From: Charina bottae
Taxonomy: Eukaryota > Chordata > Lepidosauria > Squamata > Charinaidae
Assembly: GCA_023362775.1 (NCBI GenBank)
Contig: JALMGJ010000003.1
Location: 53,173,416-53,237,415 of the forward strand
Direction of reading: 5' to 3'
DNA length: 64,000 bases
This document shows positions 21,975-31,100 of the stretch, piece after piece. A program made the position numbers and the translations under genes. Each line of letters opens with the position of its first letter. The stretch's first letter is position 1. The notes beneath the pieces were generated by a model that did not search any database, was not told the DNA's origin, and saw only the letters and a list, made by a program, of their open reading frames with translations.

Positions 21975-23065
21975 AGAAGAGAAACAGAAGACTGGTTATT
22001 CAAGGCCAGAACAAAGGAATTACTGTAAGTATAACACAGCATAGAACTATGCAGTTCTGGCTGGGCTGTTCTTGCCTTGCTGATGCTCTTCCTTATGCAG
22101 GGCCTTTGACTCTCTGACCAATGGATGAGAAAATGGTTAGCTACTTCCATGACACTGACAAAAAAAATTGGATGGATGTAATTATAAGATGATGAGCTCC
22201 CACTATGGGTTTTTAAAATACTTTTTCCATTATGGCATATGCATTCTTCTTTTGTACATGCCCTCCCACAGTGTACAGGCCAAATATATTCAAGGAGTAA
22301 TACAAAACTGGCAGATCATGTTTGACTAGGAAGCACAATGGAACATAAAGTGCTGTGTTGCTATGTTATTCACTGAAATATATGTAAATAAGATCAAGAG
22401 AATGAATTGACATAAATACAGTATGATAAAAAGGGCCAGAGTCCTCTTTGGCTTATGGTGACTTCTCCAACCTTGAGTCTTTCAGATGTGTTAGGGCTAG
22501 AGTTCTCATACATCTAACTGAGCATTGCCAACAGCCAATGTTTCAGAATTCTAGCTGGGGGACCCTTACACTTAGATAGGATTACCCACTAACCACTGTA
22601 TGATATTTGGGAAGAAAAGTCTTATGAACTGTGTTCATGTGTGTCTGTAGCTTGAATCATGTCAACTGGATTTCTATTTTCTCAGTGGAAACGTTTCGCT
22701 CCTTATCCAAGGAGCTTCTTCAGTCTGAGCAAAGTTGGTAAGGGACTCCCTTACCAACTTTGCTCAGACTGAAGAAACTCCTTGGATAAGGAGCGAAACG
22801 TTTCCACTGAGAAAATAGAAATCCAGTTGACATGATTCAAGCTACAGACAATTCCACCTGGATGACAGAACCTTCATCGACGTGTTCATGTGTGGTTTCT
22901 TTTTTTCATCTTGTAGAAGCCAACTGTCCTCCTTGTGGATCTCAATCATGGAGATGTACCCTGGTGGTCTTCTATGATTATTGTACCTGCATTCCTAGAA
23001 GTCTTTGCCGAGATGGAATACAACACTGCTTTGACTGGTCTGATGAATACTTGTGTACAAGATAA
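10693..23065 (+). CDS. LDLRAD1: LDL receptor class A domain-containing protein 1
   Basis: Six coding exons (10693-10713, 11211-11265, 14023-14184, 19310-19447, 21664-21792, 22917-23065) give one 217-codon frame. The protein matches LDLRAD1. It starts MNRTYPQ (human starts MNKVFPQ as I recall), has a short cysteine-containing cytoplasmic part (CCRKC), one hydrophobic span (SFIILGIIIAIIALAVTLGI), then three LDL-receptor class A modules, one per downstream exon. Module 1 has all six cysteines and the acidic calcium-site pattern (CANGEDEQEALC). Modules 2 (CNGFNDCGDCSDE) and 3 (CFDWSDEYLC) are more divergent. Predicted type II membrane protein; ligand and role are not established for the family as far as I know. 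Its introns are loaded with transposons. Confidence 0.95.
10955..11150 (-). repeat. Decayed LINE 3'-region fragment
   Basis: Contains a protein-poor tail typical of CR1/L2-like repeats in reptiles (CTCGCCTTTTTTCTGAGACC; GGGACTTGAACGTCAGGCC). A similar start occurs at 40070-40180. Family uncertain. Confidence 0.4.
11211..11265 (+). CDS. LDLRAD1: LDLRAD1 exon 2
   Basis: 55 bp after AATTATAG, donor GTAAAA. Encodes NVDTASLGSEKSHLTDKK of the cytoplasmic segment. Confidence 0.85.
11514..12022. mobile_element. TA-flanked non-autonomous DNA transposon with five-unit minisatellite
   Basis: Inverted ends GGCTGACCATA and TATGGTCAGCC next to TA on both sides, with subterminal ACGGGAC repeats in both orientations. 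TA duplication suggests a Tc1/mariner-type element, but no transposase is present. The middle holds five units of the GC-box/CCAAT minisatellite in minus orientation (11620-11822). A second copy is at 39651-40066. Confidence 0.75.
11620..11822 (-). repeat. GC-box/CCAAT/E-box minisatellite, five units
   Basis: Units of 37-39 bp: GGTCCACGTGATTGGCTCCC followed by GCCTGCAAACCCCGCCCCC. On the minus strand each reads GC box, CCAAT box, E-box-like, the same order as 9634-9874. Confidence 0.85.
12161..12257. repeat. (GGAT)n(GGAA)n microsatellite
   Basis: About eight GGAT units followed by about sixteen GGAA units. Translated frames across it are artefacts. Confidence 0.95.
12500..12790 (-). repeat. 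L2/CR1-like LINE 3' end
   Basis: Starts with TTTATTTATTTATTATTTTA (the 3' tail seen from the other strand), then the non-coding part and a remnant reading as 3' ORF end (AGGTCTTCCCCACCTTCTTA). The same layout occurs at 29941-30240. Confidence 0.5.
13365..13474. mobile_element. Short palindromic hAT-type MITE
   Basis: Ends CAGTGTTTCTCAACCT and ACTGAGAAACACTG, 8-bp duplication CATTAGAT (13357-13364, 13475-13482). The interior is the common CTTCAATTCCCAGAATG-type palindrome. Relatives: 18343-18647, 29803-29913, 39355-39544 and half-copies at 37931-37992 and 38692-38757. Confidence 0.88.
13757..13856 (-). repeat. 5S rRNA-derived SINE fragment
   Basis: The minus strand follows 5S rRNA at reduced identity. 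On the plus strand, CAGCCCTGGTATTCCTAGCA, TCTCCCACACAAATACTAAT and GAGATCTGCCAGG correspond to the 3' half and internal control region of 5S. Too diverged to be a functional gene. The preceding ~80 bp resembles the flank of the copy at 16647-16740, so this is a SINE rather than a lone pseudogene. Confidence 0.6.
14023..14184 (+). CDS. LDLRAD1: LDLRAD1 transmembrane exon
   Basis: 162 bp, acceptor ATGGCAG, donor GTCAGT. Encodes the Cys-rich juxtamembrane part, the membrane span and GIPPPTP. Confidence 0.93.
14483..16376 (-). mobile_element. 5'-truncated L1 LINE with ORF2 C-terminal half
   Basis: Flanked by a 17-bp duplication ACTTTTGGATGCTTTTT (14466-14482, 16377-16393). The minus strand encodes the end of L1 ORF2: LAGFKVNLQKTKVLTKN and VKYLGVYLT (after the RT core), LLGRISAIKMNILPQILYLF, the [20 protein letters not shown] Cys-rich motif, and a C-terminus ending GGVKLAWGFDD. 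Frames are broken near 15920 and 15470. The 3'UTR is pyrimidine-rich on the sense strand and ends in an A-run. Lies in LDLRAD1 intron 3. Confidence 0.9.
16647..16740 (-). repeat. Second 5S rRNA-derived SINE fragment
   Basis: Plus strand shows CAGCCCTGGTATATCTTGG, GTCCCACCCAAAAACAAACC, AGACCTGATCCTGCTTAGTT: the reverse complement of the 5S 3' half with substitutions. Same flanking layout as the copy at 13757-13856. Confidence 0.6.
16965..17290 (-). repeat. L2/CR1-like LINE 3' end
   Basis: (TTTA)n tail at 16971-17003, then the terminal hairpin in reverse (ACCGCCCATCTCC, GACTCTGGGCGGTTCAC). Upstream non-coding LINE sequence extends to about 17290. Confidence 0.65.
17310..18275 (-). mobile_element. 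Internally deleted non-LTR retrotransposon
   Basis: Target-site duplication GCAGAGCCACCATAT / GCAGAGCCACCCTAT (17295-17309, 18276-18290). The minus strand encodes part of an apurinic-type endonuclease (HVIVSGDLNARVG, IDYTLISRDL, RPDSDHLPS), then jumps directly to the C-terminal tail (AHVLLYCIYYKDSR) without the reverse-transcriptase core. The APE domain plus the Cys/His tail fits a Vingi/I/R1-like clade, but the clade is not certain. Lies in LDLRAD1 intron 3. Confidence 0.75.
18343..18647. mobile_element. Palindromic hAT-type MITE interrupted by a second element
   Basis: Ends CAGTGTTTCTCAACC and GGTTGAGAAACACTG, duplication TCTTAGAT (18335-18342, 18648-18655). Its middle is interrupted by the unrelated element at 18388-18550. 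Confidence 0.88.
18388..18550. mobile_element. Short hAT-type element nested in another
   Basis: Ends CAGGGATGGAACTAG and CAGTTGCGGCCCTG, flanked by ACCTCAAC / ACATCAAC (one mismatch). A second copy, in the other orientation, is at 34188-34351. Confidence 0.8.
18830..18973 (+). repeat. L2/CR1-like LINE 3' end
   Basis: Ends with the terminal hairpin CACCCAGAGTTAC / GAGATGGGCGGTTATATAAA and an AAATAAATAA tail. A shorter piece of the same terminus is at 18737-18770. Confidence 0.65.
19310..19447 (+). CDS. LDLRAD1: LDLRAD1 LDLa module 1 exon
   Basis: 138 bp, acceptor TTTTTCAG, donor GTAAGA. Six cysteines in class A order, with GEDE in the calcium site. Confidence 0.95.
19497..19577 (+). repeat. 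LINE 3' terminus and A/T-rich tail
   Basis: GGGGAGATGGGCGGGGAC followed by repeated AAATAAATACAT units. It begins only ~50 bp after the LDLRAD1 module-1 exon. Confidence 0.65.
19578..21600. other. LDLRAD1 intron, nothing recognised
   Basis: About 2 kb of AT-rich intron. Some stretches (20740-21070) resemble old repeat debris, but no terminal repeats, coding frame or RNA could be supported. Confidence 0.5.
21664..21792 (+). CDS. LDLRAD1: LDLRAD1 LDLa module 2 exon
   Basis: 129 bp, acceptor TTTGGTAG, donor GTGAGT. Encodes DKRCNGFNDCGDCSDEIGP. The module lacks the full six-cysteine set, as does the human version. Confidence 0.93.
21925..21973. repeat. (CA)n microsatellite
   Basis: About 24 CA dinucleotides, 130 bp after LDLRAD1 exon 5. 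Confidence 0.95.
22688..22723 (-). ncRNA. Hammerhead-ribozyme-like motif, opposite strand
   Basis: The mirror copy in the left arm. Here stem II is perfect (GCTCCTT GGAT AAGGAGC), with CUGAAGA and GAAA intact. Confidence 0.45.
22769..22804 (+). ncRNA. Hammerhead-ribozyme-like motif
   Basis: Core order CUGANGA (22769-22775), stem-loop II (ACTCCTT GGAT AAGGAGC, one mismatched pair), GAAA (22795-22798), then the self-complementary AAACGTTT that would give a very short stem III. Such short stem III forms in Penelope-like elements are thought to act as dimers. Activity is not shown. Confidence 0.45.
22917..23065 (+). CDS. LDLRAD1: LDLRAD1 LDLa module 3 and stop exon
   Basis: 149 bp, acceptor CTTGTAG. 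Encodes CPPCGSQSWRC and CRDGIQHCFDWSDEYLC, then TAA at 23063-23065. A Penelope-like insertion ends just 22 bp before its acceptor. Confidence 0.95.
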
Positions 23066-23450
23066 GCAGATAAGGACTATAACATTGGAGAAGATGAAAA
23101 GAGCAATCCATTGAGAACCACACTGTGGTGGAATTGCAGATAATTTTAAAGGGACTTCACAAAGAATGTTTTATGCAGTGCTGCATATGCTCATCTATAT
23201 CAGTTGCTGTTGCTCTTTATAGCATTTGCCCTGCTTGGTTGCAGGATCCACTTGTTTTGCGCTGCACTCACCTAGTTCTCACAGTGAAGCTATCAGTCCA
23301 TGATGGAACAAAGGGCTTTTGGTTTTCATACAGTTTGTCACAGAGCCAGACCCTGCTGTTTCCGGATCAGTGACTTGTTTAAATTCAGTCTTTATAATCT
23401 TCAAATCTTGCACAGATGTTCATATACCAATAAAGCAACTTCTTATTTGT
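23066..23450 (+). other. LDLRAD1: LDLRAD1 3'UTR with AATAAA
   Basis: Non-coding sequence after the stop. Canonical AATAAA at 23429-23434 places the probable transcript end near 23450. Confidence 0.6.
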
Positions 23451-24132
23451 TAATCCAAGGTTGTGAACTTTCGTCATGTATCAGCTTAAGTTATTTAAGA
23501 CAGGAGTGTTTAAATACAGGGGAGAAGAGCCACATTTGACATTTAGGCAGCAGGCCCGGAGCCACACTCCAAACAGTGGGATCAAAGCAAACTAAATTTG
23601 AATTCAATTAAATATATTTTGTACATTTCAATCATTATGTATTAATTGTCCTTTTCTATCACATTGAAAAATCACCATTTGGTAACAGATGGCTGCACCA
23701 GAGGTTTTTGAAGACGGCATGGAACAGGATGCATGCTCTCAGAATGCACACCTTTAATATAAGAGGAAGCTCCAGCAACATATCAGAATTACTGCAGAAC
23801 TGCTATGCTAGTGACTGTGCCATCACACTCTGAAGTGTGCCAGGCCACTGAGCTGTTACCTTGCTCTTGGTAGGCATTATGAGATCAGCAATGACTGGCT
23901 GTGTGGACCTTGTGTTGAAGATGCTTTTCATATGTTTTCACGATTCCTTTCTCTTGATAGATTACAGGCTGTTTGGTGAGAATGCTTTAAGTTCAGACTA
24001 CGCTGGTATGTTAATTTCTTTAGCATTGGATCAAAACCCAGGTTCTTCAATGGATGAAATAGCCCTTAAATCAATCTTAGCCGTTATTTTTTGTCTTGTA
24101 ATGCATCTAAAATATATTTAAGTCTACTAGAG

Positions 24133-24596
24133 CAGGGCTTTCCAAACTTTTGCCGTAGGCGACACACCAACGGCCGGCCCACAAAAACCTGGAAGTGCCG
24201 GCGGCGCAAAAACCGGAAGTGCCGGCGGCGGTGCTTCTGGGTTGCCGCTGCTGCTGCTGCTCGCTGCCCCTTCGAAAGGGCAGGCTCCAGGGACCCAGAA
24301 AATGCCCTCGGTTCTGGCAGGGAGGCAAAAGCCTCCCCTCCCCACGCGCACACGCTGCCCTGGAGCCGGGGTGGAAATTCTCCCCGCAGAACAGCTGAGC
24401 GCCCTTTTTGCCTCCCTGCCTGAACCGAGGGGTCCCCGGAGCCTGCCTTTTCGAAGGGGCAGCCGCCGCGCGGCAACCCGGAAGCACCGCCACCGGTGCT
24501 GCCGGTGCTTCCGGTGCTTCCGGGTTGTCACGCAACACACTTGGGGGCCCCAGGCAACACAGTATTGTGTCGCGACACACAGTTTGGAAAGCTCTG
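24133..24596. mobile_element. Non-autonomous hAT-type element, ETS-motif-rich interior
   Basis: Ends CAGGGCTTTCCAAAC and CAGTTTGGAAAGCTCTG, duplication TACTAGAG (24125-24132, 24597-24604). The interior is GC-rich with repeated CCGGAAGTG or CTTCCGG motifs in both orientations and GTGTCGCGACACAC near the right end. Several overlapping long frames here are compositional and not genes. Confidence 0.88.
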
Positions 24597-24804
24597 TACT
24601 AGAGAATGAATTCACCCTGAAGGTCTTTTCCCACTACCAAGTTATGACACCTTCCTTGAGTTAGCAAAAAGCTGTAGCAGCATGAAATTTGCCCCGTTGC
24701 TGATCTCTATCCTGCTTCTATTTCCAGCTAGTTATCCAAACAGGACATTGGATGACAAAGCCTGAGAGAGCTAAAGACCCTTGAAGCTGTCTTTGGATGA
24801 TGAA

Positions 24805-26185
24805 AGGAAAAAAAAAAAGAAAATATATCAAGAAGTAACTTCCCCCTTCATCACAACATGAATAAGCAATTTTAATAACTTATCACCATATCTTAAAATA
24901 TAACAAATACTCTCTTCATCCCATTTCTCATATCTTAACTATAAACAGAATCCAAAAGCATTGTCATTCGTTCCTTATCAGCAAAAGTCCATTAAGGGTT
25001 ACCAGAAGTAACTGCATATCTATTTTAACCTTGATCAAATAAGTCAACTCTATATTCCTTCCTGTACTTTTAACAATCTTAGTTTTTAATCCCTTCAAAT
25101 AATGTCCTAAAACTTGATTTATTTTCATTTTTTCTTTGTCCCTTCTCACAAAATTCTTCAAAGCTTTAACAAGCCTCTTTTGTAAATCCAATATAGGAAG
25201 AGTATCCAGGTCACTCTCTTGGTTTGTTATTTGTATATCCCTTTTAATTATTAAGACATCAGCCAGTTTCTTTTGTATGTCCAATGTAGCATCTTTTTCC
25301 ATGTCATTCTTGTATGTTACCTGTCTTTTTTAAACCCACTTTCAGATCAGTCTCAATCTTGTCAGATAAAACTTGTTCCTCTTTCATAGCATATTTGAAA
25401 CACAGTCTTATCTAGAGAGGCAGATACTCTTAAAATTAACTTCTGGCCCCATTGTTCAAAAATATCCTTCAATATGTCCAATGTTAAAATATTTTGCTTC
25501 ATTCTATATTAGTAAGTCAAATTTAAGTGTTCTCCTCCTTTAATTGTAATCTTTAGTTCTTTCTGGTACCCTCTAGCATCCAACCTTCAAAGTCTCATCC
25601 TATCATGCTTTTCTTAAGAGAATTTTATTTATTTATTTTTCATATTTCTATCACTGGAAGGATTCTTATAATGAATTCCAAAATCTTATTTCAAATCCAT
25701 CTGGACCCTTAGTCCATTTGTAACTTTCCAAAAATAAAAGTTCTAATCACCCTTTTGCTGTTTATTCCAAAATATTTTTTTAAGTCCTTAAACTTGTATT
25801 TAAAACTTCTTTTGCTAAGGATTGAAGGAAACTCACCCAGGGCTATAAAACTTGATCCAAAGGTTCCCAATAGCTGAAAAGCAGTTAACAAGCAATTTCC
25901 AAAAGTGATTAGGAAAGGAAGTATGCAAACCCAGTGTCCTTTTCGAAGGCGCCAACCTTATTTCAGCAAGATATTTATTCCGTCTCCCAGAGCTCTAAAC
26001 CCGCCGGAGACCGCTGTCTTGCAGTCTCCTTGTGAGGAACAACTGTATGGAGCACTTGTGAGCAGTCTCGAGTCCTCTCCTTGTCCAGAGGGGACTGACA
26101 GCCTACTTGCTGGCTCTTCATTCTGCCACAATCATCGGCTCCACTAAGCTCACCATTTCCTCCCCGGAAGTCAGTTTTCCTGTTT
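24805..26185 (-). mobile_element. L1 derivative: 5' region plus partial ORF1
   Basis: Read on the minus strand it begins with ACTTCCGGGGAGGAAATGG, similar to the 5' ends of the L1-type elements at 51035 and 60130. A GC-rich leader follows, then a lysine-rich helical segment (LDLQKRLVKALKNFVRRDKE) typical of ORF1. Most of ORF2 is missing. No target-site duplication was found, so borders are approximate. Confidence 0.55.
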
Positions 26186-26449
26186 CCTATCTTGATATGG
26201 CAGAAAACTGTGCTGATTTTTAGGGAACATGGTTAACTCAGGGGTCTGGAAAAAATAGTTTCATAGGCCATTTGCAGCCTTGCAGTTGTATAGTCAATCC
26301 TGGGGGTGGCTAGCGCCTTAAAGTAGTTTCTATGTATTTATGAATCTGAATCAGAACTCTTAATTGCCATCTTGGATGCTATTTTATACTTTATACTTAT
26401 ATTTAATTATTATAATTATAATAATATAATTATTATATTTAATCCAGTT

Positions 26450-26860
26450 ATGCAGAGAGGGCTTGCTACGGACCCCGCCTATAAAAGAATTCCATCTGGT
26501 GGGGTCCAGGAGGCGGGCCTTCTCTGCAGTGGCACCCGCCCTCTGGAACATTCTGCCCTTGGAGGTGAGGCTAGCCCCCACACTCCTGACCTTCCGAAAG
26601 CAATTGAAGACCTGGCTCTGCCACCTCGCTTGGGATGGGAAGAGTAATAGCTCTTCTTGGGGATGGCTTGTGCCGTAGAGTTCTCGCAAACATTACATCA
26701 CAGCCTCTTGGATTTTATATATTTAATATTTAATTTATGATTGATATTGTATAATGTATTTTATATGCTTTTAATCACTAACTTGATTGTAAACCGCCCA
26801 GAGTCCCCTTTGTGGGGGGAGATGGGCGGTGATATAAGTTGGAAAAATAAATAAATATTT
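26450..26860 (+). mobile_element. CR1/L2-like LINE 3' end with ORF2 C-terminus
   Basis: Encodes the end of a non-LTR ORF2 (RRRAFSAVAPALWNILPLEV, FRKQLKTWLCHLAW). After the stop comes a ~200-bp 3'UTR with the terminal hairpin CCGCCCAGAGTCCCC / GGGGAGATGGGCGGTGATAT and an AAATAAATA tail. A near-identical copy is at 37255-37740. Confidence 0.8.
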
Positions 26861-26879
26861 ATACTCTATGTAATATATC

Positions 26880-26986
26880 TTGTTTTTATTGTATTTTAAT
26901 CTTTTTTAGCTTTGTTGTAAACTGCCCAGAGTCCCTCTTTTGGGGGAGATGGGCGGTGATGAAATTTGGTAACTAAATAAATAAAT
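26880..26986 (+). repeat. Second, tandem LINE 3' terminus
   Basis: Another copy of the terminal hairpin (ACTGCCCAGAGTCC, GGGGAGATGGGCGGTGATGA) and AAATAAATAAATA tail directly after 26450-26860. Confidence 0.7.
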
Positions 26987-26989
26987 ATT

Positions 26990-27900
26990 CCCCATCCGGG
27001 CAATTACAGACAAGAGTTCAACTGGAACGGATGTTTGGGATAACTAAAAGAGAGAAAGCGGGGGGGGGGACGGGACACCAGAAGCGGTTACTAGCAGCTA
27101 GAGAAAAACAACAACACATAGCTATACACAGAGAAAAAGCTGCTGAGTTGAAATTATCAACCCCTCATCCTTAAATATCAGAGACTCTTACCAAGAGCAA
27201 CTATTTTAATAATCTGTTTCATATTAGCAGTTATAATCCATGATACATTATTAAATTCATAATTTGTTTTCCTGAGCAAGGTATTTCAAAGGAGAGCAAG
27301 TATAGTTTTCTATGCACGGGGTGTATTATGTACTTAAATAAATTCCAAGCAGCCAAAGATTTATATTGGTAAATCCTCAGTTTGTTTATAATGTGCAAAG
27401 GTCAAACAAAGCCTATTAAAGGAGCTCCAAATTTCGAAACTGCACAGGCACTCTTGTATTATTTTTCAAAAAGTACAAATATATATTTTTGAACATCACA
27501 GTTTACATAAAGAGTTCAACAATAACACTTTTCAGACCTTATGTTTATTGTGTTATATTTCATTCCTTGTGGTCAAGTCTCACCCTGTTTCTTTAGATAC
27601 AGCATACAAAAAGGTTACATCACACAAGAATGACTTGCATTAATTAAGACGCCCAAGAAAAATCAGCACCACAGGCAAAAATGGATCATGGCTGATATCA
27701 TTTCCAGCAAAGTTTCTCAGTGAAACCTCCTCGTGTTTACCTAAAGGGCTGTATTCTCCTCTGCAATATTTATTGTATGATTGAGAAGTATAGCAAGTTT
27801 TTCACATTCTCTTACAGTAGTTAGAAGATGACTTCTTCCCACTCCATTAACTGCAGAAATAGAATGCACCATTTATTTTCTAAGTTTCTTACCAGAGAGA
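26990..27900. other. Intergenic, nothing recognised
   Basis: Between the LINE ends and the LRRC42 3' end. A short G-run at 27060-27070 is the only notable feature. Confidence 0.45.
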
Positions 27901-27933
27901 CAAAGCTGAATTAGTTTAAAATGTTTACTTTAT

Positions 27934-28187
27934 TCAGTAAGAATTTAGCAAGTCCCATTCTGCCTGTGAAAAGCGCAAGTGCTCTGATTTAAGGCTTTGT
28001 TCTTTCTGCTCAGCTGCAGTTCTCCTTCTCTTCCGTAATTCTTCAATCATTTCCATGTCTCCTTCTAGTAAAGCAGTATCTGATATCTCTGTTCTTTCCT
28101 TGTAGAACTGCAAGTTCTCATAATTTTCTCTTTTCTTCTCTCCTAACAGTGATTCTAGAGATCCTTCTGCTCTGGGTCTTTTTCCAT
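27934..28187 (-). CDS. LRRC42: LRRC42 terminal coding exon
   Basis: 254 bp, acceptor TTTGCAG. Lysine/glutamate-rich tail with RKRRRTAAEQKEQ and final AEWDLLNSY, stop TGA at 27936-27934. An AATAAA overlaps the stop (27933-27928 region); polyadenylation there would leave almost no 3'UTR, so a downstream site is more likely. Confidence 0.93.
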
Positions 28188-31100
28188 CTGCAAACAAACA
28201 AACAAAAACCCTCTCACAAAGTAGCCTCAGCTGCATTTTTATGTTGTTACGTTTCGGCCAGTAGCATCAAGAGAAGAATGTTGACTTATATAGATAAAAC
28301 ATTTTGAAGGCTTCCAAATCTTCAAAGAATTACTGCTTTAATTCTAGTCATTTTAAATGAAACCTGAGGAAAGGAGGAATCTTGTTCTCTAAGGAGAGAG
28401 GAAGAGTTAAAAAAAAAATCTATTTCAAGTTAACTGTTACCAGCTGTACTTGAAGAGCCTCTTTGGCTCACAGCTTCAGTGAGCAAAAATATACCTCCAT
28501 TTTTTTATAGTAGTTTTGGCTTAGAAACAACTGACTTTATTCAATTACTTACAGAAATGTTGAGCTGCTAGTCTAGATTTTATGTTTTCTTTTGGGTTAA
28601 CTACTTCTAGGATTGCATGTTTCCACTGCAAGATAACCTGAAAAAGTTAATTTCAATAGTTAGCGAGTATATTGATAACGCTAATAAGAAAAACAGACTT
28701 CTACGTTGTTATTTTCTGTGACGACCAACCCAAATGCAGAATTTAGCATTATTTAATTCTGTCTAAAGTATGATGCTGAGTATGAACAACTGTCATTAAT
28801 GTCAAAAGCTAAGTGATACAGTTGACTGAATTACAAGAATTTGCATTAAAAATATTAGTCATGATCTCTGTAGTAGCTATCCTTTTACAGTCTTAAACCA
28901 AAAGTAGTATTTCATTTAAGAATTCATTTCTTGTTAAATAATAATAATAATGCTTGTAACATTAATAGCCGAAGCTGTAATTAATATTGATAGAATATCC
29001 ACTTATCTATGTTCATTACTTTAAGGCATCTAAATAACAGAATATGAAGAATCTAAGTATATTACATAAATATCATTGTACTGAAATAATATATTGTATT
29101 AAAACTCAGAAAAATGGAGCAATAAATGGTCTATATGGATAAATTTAATAATATGTCAAAAGACTGAGCTAGTTCTATATTAATACTTTATGGATATATC
29201 TTGAGTTTCTTCACTAACAGACTAGTTCTATTAGTGTCTGGATCTGATCAATGGCTTCTTTTGTGCCCTAGCATAAAAGAGAAACCAAACTAAATGCTTC
29301 AATGTCACTCATTTAATTACTATTTTGTATATTCTTTTTGATTATATTAGCAATGTTATATATTTGGTTGTACTTCATCATATCTGCTAGTTGTTATACT
29401 TTACCAATAAAATATTTAAATGTTAAAAAAAAGAATATATTTATTTAATTATTATTTCATTGGTGCCTGAAGTTTTAAAACATTCAGAAAATCCTTACCA
29501 ACTCATCTTACTATAATATATATGCTAAATTAAGAAATGGATATTGATAAGGTAATTTAGGAAGTACCTGTTCCGCCCATCCCTCCGTTTTGCAGCTGCT
29601 ATGGTCAAATTCTTTCAAAGGGATCTCTGAATGGACTAGGTCTATTAGTGTCTGGATCTGATCAATGACTTCTTTTGTGCCCTAGCAAAAAAGAGAAACC
29701 AAAATAGATTGGCTGTGTTCATACCATAAAGTGATGTCTATGGTTTGGCTTAGCAAATTGTTTAAATCCAGCTTGTTTGTAAACAGTGCTTTATAGCATA
29801 GTGCACTGTTTTTCAACCTTGACAGCTTTAAGATGTGTGGACTTCAACTCCCAGAATTCCCCAGCCTGAAGGGGAACACACATCTTAAAGCTGCCAAGGT
29901 TGAGAAACACTGGCTTAGTACAATGAGTAGGCCACACTGATTTTATTTATTTATTTATACTGATTCAAAGAACACCTGGCTCCAGATGATTCTGGGTGTT
30001 TTATATAATTAAAAAAGGCAGAAGAATGGAAGAAAAACAAATGATGTGTATCTAGAAGTACTCAATAAAACAAAACAAAATCATAGCAAGCAAAATCTTA
30101 CGGGCTCACACACTACTCTGTCCCAAGGCCTGGAACAATAGCCAGGTTTTCACCACCTTAAGGAATATAATCAGGGTGGGAGTCACATGGATCCCAGAGG
30201 TACCTGTCATGACAGAGAAGGCCCCAACAGGTGACACTGTTTTACAGAAGGGGCACAAAATAAATAAAGCATCTCATCAGCATGTTTCCTGGCAATGTTT
30301 AAAACAAATCATGGCTTAAGACTGATATGTGAATCCAGCCATTCTATAAAAGAGAAAGTCAATGACAAGACTTATGAAAAGACAAAAATGTTGACTTTAT
30401 TTTCTATATGTAAGTGTGTGTGTGTGTACATATATGTGCCTAAATCCAGATGTTAAACAAAGTAAATACTTCTTTTTACCCTGAGGCCAGTCCCAGAGAG
30501 ATCCAAATAGTTCAACTTCTTGAAAGGACGCAGATACCTAACTCCTTTATTTGTGATTCCTGGATTATCTATATAAAAATAATACTGCATTAAATTTAAA
30601 GCTGTTATGTATACTAAAGGGCATAAAAGAGATAAAATAAGCCAAAGCTACTTAAATGTTTCTTAACTTGACACTTAGTAGAAATGCTAAGCAGTAAATC
30701 AATTAAGCTATTAGTGTTACTTAATTGAAAAGGGTTCAGAAAGCTTCATTTCCTTGCTAAAAAGGGCTATACTTTAACAACTTGGTATGGTTATATTAAG
30801 AGGAGTCTTAGGAGTTACAAGAAAACATAAAATATATGGTTGCATACTACAGTATATAAAATAACCGTTAATGAGTCTGGAAACTTTGCATTCAAACATA
30901 ATAACAAGCCATGGATTGTCACGCAACTATGAGGAACAACAAGATTGAGCAGGGCAGGTGTCCTAACTAGGAGCCTCAATGCTGCTTCTGCTCATGAGAG
31001 TTGGGGGGCATACAAGTTTAATGAATAGAGTAGAGTAGAGTAGAGTAGAGTAGAGTAGAGTAGAGTAGAGTAGAATAGTAGAATAGTAGAATAGTAGAAT

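Larger units (their letters stand above)
22642..22850. mobile_element. Penelope-like element remnant forming a 104-bp-arm palindrome
   Basis: Arms 22642-22745 and 22747-22850 are reverse complements around a single base with about one mismatch. The insertion continues on the right to 22881 and is flanked by a 13-bp duplication GTGTTCATGTGTG (22631-22643, 22882-22894). An inverted partial copy followed by a longer copy is the usual Penelope-like terminal layout. Both arms carry hammerhead-like cores, known in these elements. Confidence 0.65.

Noticed and set aside
24107..24664. Several overlapping long open frames on both strands
   Set aside because: They lie wholly inside a GC-rich hAT-type element and reflect few stop codons in GC-rich sequence; no protein family is recognisable.
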